Notes: a model not told the origin generated them from the sequence alone. Positions 1 through 5,594 are shown, counted from the first letter of the stretch. The stretch: 12,482 nucleotides of DNA from Bacillota bacterium (GCA_023404715.1 JAEYAR010000147.1:1-12482); one strand, 5' to 3'. Translations and numbers: made by a program.

Positions 1-2
1 TA

Positions 3-446
3 CTCTGTTTGCCGGTGTCGGCCGAAGAGGCCGTATCGGGCGAGCTTACGATCGTAGGCGCGTGGGAGGACGAGATCTATGCGCAGTTCTGCGACGCCCA
101 CCCGGAGGTAGAGGTCGAGCTGAAGGAATGCCGCACAGACATGGAAGATGCGGATGCAGTTGAAAAAGCGGATATGCAGGCTTATATCGACATGCTGAAC
201 CAATATATCAGCGATAAGGAGGCAGACCCCTGGCTGGCCTCGGCGGAAGAGATCGCCGCTTACCGAGATGTCGCCCGGCACATGCACTTTGCGGAGCACT
301 CCGCGTATCTGGGCTACGCGCAGCAATCCGCTTACGACGAGCTGGTCGGCATCGGCCTACAGTATGTGGAAGGAAAGCTCACGCAGGAGGCGTTTATCGA
401 CCGCCTGAACCAGGCCGTCTACATGCGGTTTACCGAAGGGCAATAA
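3..446 (+). CDS. short SBP-like secreted protein, 5' end outside window
   Basis: The reading frame is open at the left edge, so the true start lies upstream. The first visible residues (LCLPVSAEEA) look like the end of a signal peptide cut after V-S-A, so only a short stretch should be missing. The next 25 or so residues (GELTIVGAWEDEIY, then HPEVEVEL) match the first strand-helix-strand of a family 1 solute-binding protein. The remaining 95 or so align without large gaps to the last 96 residues of the 596-aa protein at 1402-3192: shared D-x-V-x-x-A-D-x-Q-A-x-I-D near the start, W-L-x-S, then G-x-L-T, L-N and M-x-F-x-E-G at the end. The ligand-binding middle is absent. It is either an internally deleted paralogue or a natural mini-protein. 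No frameshift is visible. Family assignment is fairly sure; function is unknown. Confidence 0.7.
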   Translation, partial: LCLPVSAEEAVSGELTIVGAWEDEIYAQFCDAHPEVEVELKECRTDMEDADAVEKADMQAYIDMLNQYISDKEADPWLASAEEIAAYRDVARHMHFAEHSAYLGYAQQSAYDELVGIGLQYVEGKLTQEAFIDRLNQAVYMRFTEGQ

Positions 447-500
447 GGCGGGCGACGCATAGAATTCTACCTTTTGCTAAATGGGATATTTTGGGAAACG

Positions 501-529
501 TTGACTTGATGGCGAGATATAAGTATAAT
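501..529 (+). promoter_or_regulatory. sigma-A promoter of the toxin-antitoxin operon
   Basis: TTGACT (501-506), a 17-base spacer and a perfect TATAAT (524-529) give a strong housekeeping promoter. The predicted start of transcription is near 536, about 38 bases before the antitoxin ATG. The rest of the 447-573 gap shows no gene and no clear terminator for the gene on its left. Confidence 0.8.
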
Positions 530-541
530 ATGGTTAGAATA

Positions 542-562
542 CTGCTATTAAATAAACAGCAG
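542..562 (+). promoter_or_regulatory. imperfect palindrome, possible autoregulatory operator
   Basis: CTGCT (542-546) and AGCAG (558-562) form an inverted repeat with an AT-rich centre that also pairs in part. It lies just after the predicted transcription start and overlaps the antitoxin ribosome binding site. Phd/YefM antitoxins usually repress their own operon through short palindromes, so an operator role is plausible, but that is inference from position only. Confidence 0.3.
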
Positions 563-573
563 GAGGCGCCGCT

Positions 574-861
574 ATGAATATTCGTCCATCTGCAGCAATC
601 CGCCAGAACTACAACGAGATTGCCGATATGTGCAGAAAGACCGCAGAGCCGGTCTTCCTTACCAAGAACGGCGAGGGTGATTTGGTTGTCATGGACATTG
701 GAACTTTCAACCGCAGGGAAAAGATGCTAAGGCTTCGTGAGGAGCTTTTGGCGGTTGAGGAGGAAAGGATACGTGGCAGCAAAGGGTACTCTGTTGACGA
801 TGTCGCTGCGATGATGCGCAATGCAATCAAGGAGGCGGCGGGCCATGGGACAGCAGAATAA
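574..861 (+). CDS. type II antitoxin, Phd/YefM family
   Basis: This 95-aa protein has the Phd/YefM layout. An N-terminal DNA-binding part has the usual pattern: R-x-N-Y-N-E-I-A at about residues 10-17, then EPVFLTKNGEGDLVVM at about 25-40. A charged helical C-terminus (about 48-90) would wrap and neutralise the toxin. The start is set by AGGAGG at 561-566, seven bases before the ATG. Its end overlaps the toxin gene by 17 bases, which implies translational coupling and fits a bicistronic module. In this family the antitoxin, alone or with its toxin, represses the operon. The family call is confident; the exact subfamily is not. Confidence 0.88.
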   Translation: MNIRPSAAIRQNYNEIADMCRKTAEPVFLTKNGEGDLVVMDIGTFNRREKMLRLREELLAVEEERIRGSKGYSVDDVAAMMRNAIKEAAGHGTAE

Positions 862-1162
862 ATACCGTGTCATTGTATCAGAGCGAGCAACGCAGATGCT
901 TATTTTCCATGCCGCATTTCTGGCACAGGCTAGTCCGGAAGCGGCGGAACGATTGACCGTAGAATTTGGAAAGACCGCAAACTCATTGGAAATGATGCCG
1001 CAAAGATGCCCGTGGCTTGCGGGGGATTATATTCCGAAAAATGCTTACCGATTTATACTGTTTGAAAAGCGCTATATGCTCATTTTTCAAATCATGGACG
1101 ATGCTGTTTATGTAGTCTATGTGGTGGATTGCAGACAGGATTACGGCTGGCTCATTCGATAA
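845..1162 (+). CDS. type II toxin, RelE/ParE superfamily
   Basis: This 105-aa protein has the RelE/ParE pattern: an N-terminal strand (YRVIVSERA), two helices (about residues 15-50), then strands containing YRFILFEKRYMLIFQI and a final VYVVYVVDCRQDYGWLI. RelE-type members cleave mRNA on the ribosome and ParE-type members poison gyrase; the sequence alone does not say which. I chose ATG 845 because AAGGAGG (829-835) lies nine bases upstream and the protein then begins at the expected strand; an in-frame ATG at 821 lacks a site. It overlaps the antitoxin gene by 17 bases. The final D-C-R-Q-D-Y-G-W-L segment resembles RelE/StbE-like toxins. The frame is intact, so the module looks functional. 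Confidence 0.85.
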   Translation: MGQQNKYRVIVSERATQMLIFHAAFLAQASPEAAERLTVEFGKTANSLEMMPQRCPWLAGDYIPKNAYRFILFEKRYMLIFQIMDDAVYVVYVVDCRQDYGWLIR

Positions 1163-1179
1163 AAAGAAAATGGTTTTAA

Positions 1180-1209
1180 TCGTCACTTGCATATGGGTGG
1201 CGACTTTTT
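1180..1209 (+). terminator. possible terminator of the toxin-antitoxin operon
   Basis: A 7-bp stem with one G-T pair (1180-1186 with 1197-1203) and a 10-base loop is followed by CTTTTTG. It stands 18 bases after the toxin stop codon. The stem is short, so termination may be partial. Confidence 0.45.
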
Positions 1210-1260
1210 GTTCCCAAAGAAGATGAAAATGAAGGTTGTGTGATAAATCGGGTAAAAATA

Positions 1261-1342
1261 TTGTGAAAAAATAGAACCAGATTGCATGAATTTGGTTATC
1301 CAACCCGTTTTATGTAAAACAGGAAGAAATTTGTGAAAAAAT
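1261..1342 (+). repeat. 12-bp direct repeat pair in AT-rich spacer
   Basis: TTGTGAAAAAAT occurs at 1261-1272 and again at 1331-1342, exactly 70 bases apart, and the following bases are also similar (AGAAC versus GAAC). They lie in the AT-rich gap between the toxin gene and the large SBP gene. The gap holds no convincing gene or near-consensus promoter. The repeats could be protein-binding sites or a trace of rearrangement; I cannot tell which. Confidence 0.5.
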
Positions 1343-1401
1343 GAACAATTGGGGCCGCTACCATGGGCATGAAGGCGCCATTAAAGGAGGGGAACCTTAG
1401 G

Positions 1402-3192
1402 ATGCGCGGACGACGATTATACGGACTGCTTATGATGCTTTGCACGATGATCCCCTGCATCGCGCTGGCGCAAACGGGCGTATCGCAGCTGGAGGCGGAG
1501 GGGCTGCGCTTTGGCATCGTGGACGATGCGGAGGGCACCGCCCTTTACCGCCTGGACGAAGAGGGTGAGCCGGAGGATTTCCTGCTGCCGGATATCTGGG
1601 AGGCCGTGCCCTACAAGGACGGCAAGATCTTGGCGCTGCAAATCGCGGCCGACACCCGGATACTGGCCGTCGACGCGAAGAGCGGCGACTACGAGGCGCT
1701 GGGCAGCGAACAGCTGGAGGCGGGCGGTGTATTCGGCATCGCTTACGACGAAGGATCGGACGCTATATACTTCACACAAAACGGAAACGTTTACGAGCTG
1801 AACGCGCAGCTGGAGGCGGCGCAGCGCGGCAGCATCCCCTTCTCAGGCGCTTACTTGCATGCGCGGGCCCATGTGGAGGGCGGCGTCTACACGGGCCAGG
1901 TAGGCGGCGAGACGTATACGTGTAAGCTGCGCAGGGAGGGCGAGCATCGGGTTTTGAATATCGTCGAAGTCAGAACATATTACGATTATGACCTCTTCAC
2001 GCCGCAGGAGATGAAGAATGCCTTCGCAAAGCGTTACCCTGACGTCAAGGTAAATGTTTCACAGCGGTATGAGACAGCGGATCTATTGATCAACGCGCTC
2101 GTCGACGCGGAAAGCCCGGTCGACCTGCTGCTCGTACCCGCGAGGACGGCGCGGATTCTGGCGCGCAAGGGCTACTGCAAGCCGCTGGATGCGTCCGAGG
2201 CGCTGACGGCGCAGGCAAAGCGGCTGTATCCCTGCATCCTGGATGCGGCGACCTATGCGGACGAGCTGATCGGCTGGCCGCACATGACGGCCCTGGGTAC
2301 GTGGACCGTGGTACCGCATTGTTGGCAAGAGACGTTGGAGGATACGCCGTACCCCAGTACCATGGACGAATGGCTGAATTTGCGGGCGGAGTGGCAAAGC
2401 GACGATTATGCGCTGTTTCATAATGGGGATATGCTGATCTACGACCTCGTGCGGCGCTATATACAGCTTTATGAGGAAACAGACGCGCCGATGAACTATG
2501 ATACGCTGCAGTTCCGGCGGATGCTGCGGCAGATCGTAGATTACGAACCGTCTGGTGCGCGGAATTCGGTCGTATATGCAAGCGAAGAACATATGGATGT
2601 ACAGGACATGATGAGATACGGTGATGATGGATATATTCCAATCGTGCCCCCGGTGTATGAGGCGGGACAGGCGCAGAGGATCGAACTGACGACGCAGCTA
2701 TTCATCGTGCCGCAAAACGCCGCAGACCCGGAGCTGGCGATGGATTTTCTCGAATGCATGGCGCAAAACCTCGACCCGGTGATGGAGCGCAAGCTGTTTG
2801 CCGATGCGACCGGCACTGTGCGAGACAAGACCTATGAGGCAAATAAGACATTTTACAAGGAACGAATCGAAGAATTCAAAGCGGAGATGGCCAAAGAGCC
2901 CGATCCTGTGAAGCAGGCGGACTGGCAAGCGATCATCGACAGCTACGAATTGGATTTAATCGAGCTGGAAGACGATTGGCTCATCTCCGAGGCATCCCTG
3001 GCGCGCTATAAAGGGTTTATGGAGCACGCGTTCGTCGCGAGCGACAGCAGGATAGACTTCTACGCAAAGGATGGACTGGCGATGACGCTGCAGGAGATGG
3101 TCAAGCGCTATCATGACGGGCAATTGACGATCGACGAGATGGTAAGAACGCTGAACAAGCGCTCACAGATGGAGTTTTTGGAGGGGATGTAG
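1402..3192 (+). CDS. secreted solute-binding-protein-like protein with extra N-terminal domain
   Basis: This 596-aa protein starts with a clear signal peptide: basic MRGRR, a hydrophobic core, and a predicted cut after A-L-A near residue 23. The residue after the cut is Gln, not Cys, so it should be released rather than lipid-anchored, unlike most Gram-positive SBPs. Residues of about 25-180 are strand-rich with repeated short motifs (for example KDGKILALQI, SDAIYFTQNGNVYEL), like part of a beta-propeller. From about 184 (VLNIVEVRTYY) to about 490 it follows the ABC transporter family 1 SBP pattern, including YPDVKVNV, PVDLLLV and a late AMDFLECMAQN segment. The last 100 residues are helical and shared with the mini-protein at the left edge. 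ATG 1402 has AAAGGAGG at 1383-1390; the in-frame ATG at 1363 lacks a site and would bury the signal peptide. No permease or ATPase gene is in the window. The ligand is unknown. Confidence 0.78.
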   Translation: MRGRRLYGLLMMLCTMIPCIALAQTGVSQLEAEGLRFGIVDDAEGTALYRLDEEGEPEDFLLPDIWEAVPYKDGKILALQIAADTRILAVDAKSGDYEALGSEQLEAGGVFGIAYDEGSDAIYFTQNGNVYELNAQLEAAQRGSIPFSGAYLHARAHVEGGVYTGQVGGETYTCKLRREGEHRVLNIVEVRTYYDYDLFTPQEMKNAFAKRYPDVKVNVSQRYETADLLINALVDAESPVDLLLVPARTARILARKGYCKPLDASEALTAQAKRLYPCILDAATYADELIGWPHMTALGTWTVVPHCWQETLEDTPYPSTMDEWLNLRAEWQSDDYALFHNGDMLIYDLVRRYIQLYEETDAPMNYDTLQFRRMLRQIVDYEPSGARNSVVYASEEHMDVQDMMRYGDDGYIPIVPPVYEAGQAQRIELTTQLFIVPQNAADPELAMDFLECMAQNLDPVMERKLFADATGTVRDKTYEANKTFYKERIEEFKAEMAKEPDPVKQADWQAIIDSYELDLIELEDDWLISEASLARYKGFMEHAFVASDSRIDFYAKDGLAMTLQEMVKRYHDGQLTIDEMVRTLNKRSQMEFLEGM

Positions 3193-3220
3193 ACATATCG
3201 TGTGAATGGGAGGAATTTTG

Positions 3221-3757
3221 ATGAAAAAGGTTAAGCATTTTATCTGTTCTATGTTGGCCCTTTGCCTCATGGCGTTTCCTATGCTGGGAACTGCGGGCAT
3301 CAGCAAAAATCCAATTCGGCCTGAACCGATCTCATCGGAAATGTGGTTCGCCGCGTTTGACCGCATTACAGATAACGAGCTTAGTTGGAATGAAGAAGAG
3401 ATCGGCGCAGACATCGGCTGGACGAGATGGTGCGCGCAGGTGCATGATGGCCGGGTCGCTATTCTTGCGCACGTGGATATGCAGACAAGCAACATCGTTC
3501 AAGTGCTCGTGCGGCGCAATGAAACGCAAAAGATAGACGACATACAAGCGGAATTGCGCGCGGCGGGGGTCGATACCATCCGCTGCTTGTCGGATAGGTC
3601 GGAGAAAGAGGCGGTTGACCTCATGACGTCCATAGAAAAAGAGAGAGAAGGACGGATCGCTAAGGGCGAATGCGGGCGTTTTGCCGTAGAGCTAGCGTTC
3701 GATGATAAGGGGAATTTGGATCATATCCGTATGGAAGATCGTTATGCTGGAAGATAA
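3221..3757 (+). CDS. secreted protein of unknown function
   Basis: I do not recognise this 178-aa protein. It has a signal peptide (MKKVKHF, a hydrophobic core to about residue 25, likely cut after G-T-A near 26) and a mature part of about 150 residues with mixed strands and helices. A strand-rich stretch (about 70-95) is followed by alternating helix and strand (IQAELRAAGVDTIRCL) and an acidic-basic C-terminus. No lipobox, membrane anchor or catalytic motif stands out. The ATG at 3221 follows GGGAGGA (3208-3214) with a six-base gap and gives a proper signal peptide; the in-frame ATG at 3206 would overlap that site. It lies 28 bases after the large SBP gene with no terminator between them, so the two are probably co-transcribed and may both act outside the cell. 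Confidence 0.72.
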   Translation: MKKVKHFICSMLALCLMAFPMLGTAGISKNPIRPEPISSEMWFAAFDRITDNELSWNEEEIGADIGWTRWCAQVHDGRVAILAHVDMQTSNIVQVLVRRNETQKIDDIQAELRAAGVDTIRCLSDRSEKEAVDLMTSIEKEREGRIAKGECGRFAVELAFDDKGNLDHIRMEDRYAGR

Positions 3758-3765
3758 AGGATGAG

Positions 3766-3792
3766 ATGAAGCGCTCGCAGATGGAGTTATGA
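3766..3792 (+). pseudogene. remnant copying the end of the SBP gene
   Basis: Bases 3769-3788 match 3157-3176, inside the end of the large SBP gene, at 19 of 20 positions. Read in frame they give K-R-S-Q-M-E-L-stop against K-R-S-Q-M-E-F in the intact gene. The stop TGA overlaps the ATG of the next small gene as ATGA. This looks like the last codons of a deleted SBP paralogue. Chance similarity is unlikely at this length and place. Confidence 0.5.
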
Positions 3793-3962
3793 CGAAACCG
3801 AGGGTGAGTGACAATTTTACCGTAGAGGATATCCGTAAAATACGAGAGTATAATTCCTTACGCCATATGAGAATGAGTCCTAAAGAAATCGTGGATGATA
3901 CCAGAAAGGGCGCGGAGCCTGTGCTGAAAATGCTTGAGGAGCGAAAAGCGGCAAAGGTGTAA
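3789..3962 (+). CDS. 57-aa small protein, antitoxin-like by style only
   Basis: The frame from ATG 3789 to TAA 3960-3962 encodes a highly charged 57-aa protein. It has one main motif, FTVEDIRKIREYNSLR (about residues 10-25), then M-S-P-K-E-I-V-D-D-T-R and a C-terminal helix ending LEERKAAKV. It has no signal peptide or membrane segment and should be a small helical cytoplasmic protein. The E-D-I-x-K-I-R-E-Y-N pattern reminds me of small uncharacterised Firmicutes proteins, some found near toxin genes, but no toxin partner is adjacent here. The ribosome binding site is poor: GGAG at 3783-3786 lies only two bases from the ATG. It may depend on coupling with a preceding frame, because the ATG overlaps the stop of an SBP-like remnant (ATGA). 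The lack of a good site lowers confidence that it is expressed. Confidence 0.5.
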   Translation: MTKPRVSDNFTVEDIRKIREYNSLRHMRMSPKEIVDDTRKGAEPVLKMLEERKAAKV

Positions 3963-3977
3963 CAGAAAGCGAATGAG

Positions 3978-4017
3978 AAGGGATTATAACAAAACTTGTG
4001 TTTTGCTATAGTCCCTT
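3978..4017 (+). terminator. long hairpin after the small gene
   Basis: Bases 3978-3995 pair with 4000-4017 over 18 positions with one G-T pair and one A-C mismatch, closing on a four-base loop (TTGT). It lies 15 bases after the small gene. There is no T-run on either strand next to it, so it may stop transcription poorly and instead protect the 3' end of the mRNA. Confidence 0.55.
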
Positions 4018-4065
4018 AACTGCGCTACACGACAAAGTCATAGAAAACTCGCGCTAATTTCCCCC

Positions 4066-4094
4066 TTGCCAAAGCGCCTCCACTGTATTATCCT
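4066..4094 (+). promoter_or_regulatory. possible promoter of the acetyltransferase gene
   Basis: TTGCCA (4066-4071), a 17-base spacer and TATCCT (4089-4094) make a moderate match. The hairpin upstream and the 156-base gap to the previous gene suggest that a promoter is needed about here. The rest of the gap shows no other feature. Confidence 0.45.
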
Positions 4095-4118
4095 TAAAAT
4101 ACAGAGAGGGGCTTAGAT

Positions 4119-5342
4119 ATGAACAGAAAGACGATCAGGGACAGGCTGACCCTCAAACATGTCACGAAGGACTATCTGACGCAGTTCAACGCGCTGCTGC
4201 GCTATGCTTTTCAGGTGACGGATAAAGAGCTCAAGAGCATCGGCTGGGATGAGGAGGAGATCCGCCAGTCGAAATCGCCCGTATTGGACCGGGCGAACGT
4301 GATTGGCTGGTTTGACGGGGACAAGCTCGCCTCGCAGATCGCCATCTACCCCATGAAGGTCAACATACACGGCGAGCTATTTGACATGGGCGGGATTACG
4401 GGCGTGGCGACCTACCCGGAATATACCAAGATGGGGTTGATGCACGCGCTTATCCGAAGGGGATTGGAGGAAATGCGCGAAAACCGCCAGACGATCTCCT
4501 TCCTCTACCCCTATTCCATCCCCTTTTACCGCAAGATGGGGTGGGAGATCATCTCCGACAAGATGAGCTACACCATCAAGGATACACAGCTGCCCAAGTT
4601 CGTAGACGTGCCCGGCATCGTCGAGCGCGTCGCGGACAACCACCCGGACTTTCTCGCGCTGCACGACCGCTTTACCCTGCAGCGGCATGGCATGCTGCTG
4701 CGCGACGACCTGGCCTGGGAGGAATACTGGCGCTGGGATACGGACGATATCGTGGTCGCTGTCTATTACGACGAGGATCATGCCGCGCAGGGCTACGTCG
4801 TCTACCTGCTGGAGGAGGACGTCTTCAAGATCAAGGAGCTGATCTACCTGAATCAAGAGGCGCGCCACGGCCTTTGGAACTACGTGAGCGCGCACTTTTC
4901 GATGATCGAGAAAGTCAAGGGCTACAACTACACGAACGAGCCGATGGCCTTCCTGCTCGAGGACAGCGAAATTTACGAGAGCATCCGGCCTTACTTCATG
5001 GCGCGCATCGTGGACTTTGAACGCTTCATCCTCGGTTACCCGTTCGCCATGCGACCCAGCGGACGCAAGCTGCACTTCGCCATTGACGACCCGATGGCCG
5101 AGTGGAACCGGGGCAGCTTCACCGTGACCTGGGATGAAGACGGCAACACGGTATGCCAGCGCGACAGCACCGACGGCCTGAACGTGACGCTCAGCATTCA
5201 GACATTGTGCACGATGCTCATGGGCTATAGGCGGCCCTCGTACCTGCGGCGCATCGAAAAGATAACGGCCTGCGATACGGCGATCCGTTTGCTCGAAGGG
5301 ATCATCCCCCTGGAGCAGCCCTATTTTTCTGATTACTTCTAA
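4119..5342 (+). CDS. Eis-like GNAT N-acetyltransferase
   Basis: This 407-aa protein has the three-part Eis layout: an N-terminal GNAT domain (about 1-150), a second GNAT-like domain (about 155-300) and a C-terminal SCP2-like domain (about 305-407). The acetyl-CoA loop region is GGITGVATYPEYTKMGLMHA (residues 91-110). SIPFYRKMGWE holds Tyr137, in the place of the general-acid tyrosine of Mycobacterium tuberculosis Eis. The chain ends in F-S-D-Y-F; in Eis the carboxylate of the C-terminal Phe is a catalytic element, and a terminal Phe is kept here. Members acetylate amines, including aminoglycosides or peptides; the substrate here is unknown. GAGAGGGG at 4103-4110 sets the ATG start. The length is typical of the family (about 390-410 aa). 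It seems to be transcribed alone. Confidence 0.9.
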   Translation: MNRKTIRDRLTLKHVTKDYLTQFNALLRYAFQVTDKELKSIGWDEEEIRQSKSPVLDRANVIGWFDGDKLASQIAIYPMKVNIHGELFDMGGITGVATYPEYTKMGLMHALIRRGLEEMRENRQTISFLYPYSIPFYRKMGWEIISDKMSYTIKDTQLPKFVDVPGIVERVADNHPDFLALHDRFTLQRHGMLLRDDLAWEEYWRWDTDDIVVAVYYDEDHAAQGYVVYLLEEDVFKIKELIYLNQEARHGLWNYVSAHFSMIEKVKGYNYTNEPMAFLLEDSEIYESIRPYFMARIVDFERFILGYPFAMRPSGRKLHFAIDDPMAEWNRGSFTVTWDEDGNTVCQRDSTDGLNVTLSIQTLCTMLMGYRRPSYLRRIEKITACDTAIRLLEGIIPLEQPYFSDYF

Positions 5343-5381
5343 TAGGTAGTAAAGCAAACGAGATCGGTCAAAACCAGGGGC

Positions 5382-5410
5382 TTGCATCGTTACGCTTTTT
5401 TTGCTATACT
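5382..5410 (+). promoter_or_regulatory. extended -10 promoter of the CNNM/CorC gene leader
   Basis: TTGCAT (5382-5387), a 17-base spacer and TATACT (5405-5410), preceded by TGC (extended -10). This is a strong promoter. The start would fall near 5417, leaving a leader of about 175 bases before the ATG at 5595. Confidence 0.82.
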
Positions 5411-5416
5411 AATATA

Positions 5417-5594
5417 TAATTTTAATCTAAAGGAGATGAAATCAGCCGTTATGGACGAACCGCCTTTACCGGATTGTATCTGCCGTCGGCCCAAGGTCGT
5501 GCTCAATACCCCGGTGGTCCGCTTCAGGTCTTGATGGAGAATCCCTTTAGCGCCTGTTAAGCGACCTGAATTTTAGGAGGTATGAGTTTTTCCC
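5417..5594 (+). promoter_or_regulatory. structured 5' leader of the CNNM/CorC gene, unknown class
   Basis: The roughly 178-base leader can fold into two main hairpins. The first pairs ACCGCC (5459-5464) with GGTGGT (5513-5518), enclosing ATTG/CAAT and CGGCC/GGTCG pairs. The second pairs TTCAGGTC (5523-5530) with GACCTGAA (5563-5570), extended by TTGAT/GTTAA. The 3' arm of the second hairpin can instead pair weakly with the ribosome binding site AGGAGG (5575-5580). I compared it by eye with M-box, yybP-ykoY, fluoride and ydaO riboswitches and saw no matching core. The AGGAGG lies 14 bases from the ATG, longer than usual. Whether it is a riboswitch, a leader-peptide attenuator or merely a long leader cannot be settled here. 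Confidence 0.5.
5451..5534 (+). CDS. possible 27-aa leader peptide
   Basis: Inside the leader, an ATG at 5451 opens a 27-codon frame ending in TGA at 5532-5534. The peptide begins M-D-E-P-P-L-P-D, then C-I-C-R-R-P, and ends V-V-R-F-R-S. AAAGGAGA (5429-5436) precedes it, but the gap to the ATG is about 15 bases; the in-frame ATG at 5436 overlaps the site. The stop codon falls directly after TTCAGGTC, so a ribosome finishing the frame would cover that arm of the second hairpin. The acidic, proline-rich start recalls the MgtL leader peptide of enteric bacteria. It could be a chance frame; comparison across related genomes decides. Confidence 0.3.
   Translation: MDEPPLPDCICRRPKVVLNTPVVRFRS

Noticed and set aside
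1419..1480. Lipoprotein signal at the start of the large SBP
   Set aside because: Two Cys residues lie in the hydrophobic segment, but neither fits a lipobox, and the predicted cut site is followed by Gln.
2083..2641. Two overlapping minus-strand frames across the large SBP gene
   Set aside because: They lie inside a supported gene, and the Arg/Pro/Ala-rich translations are typical of shadows.
4086..4091. TATTAT as the -10 of the acetyltransferase promoter
   Set aside because: No acceptable -35 lies at 16-18 bases; TTGCCA is only 14 bases away. TATCCT at 4089 gives correct spacing.
4377..5387. 336-codon open frame on the minus strand across the Eis-like gene
   Set aside because: It is antisense to a clearly recognised enzyme, its translation shows no family motif, and it has no good ribosome binding site. 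GC-rich codon bias creates such frames.
5430..5580. Known metal riboswitch (M-box, yybP-ykoY, fluoride) ahead of the CNNM/CorC gene
   Set aside because: The conserved core strings of these classes were not found by eye. GATGGAG near 5533 recalls the fluoride class, but the matching downstream core is absent. A covariance search is still needed.
5582..5594. ATG at 5582 as start of the CNNM/CorC gene
   Set aside because: It is in a different frame from the protein and lies one base from the AGGAGG, too close for initiation.
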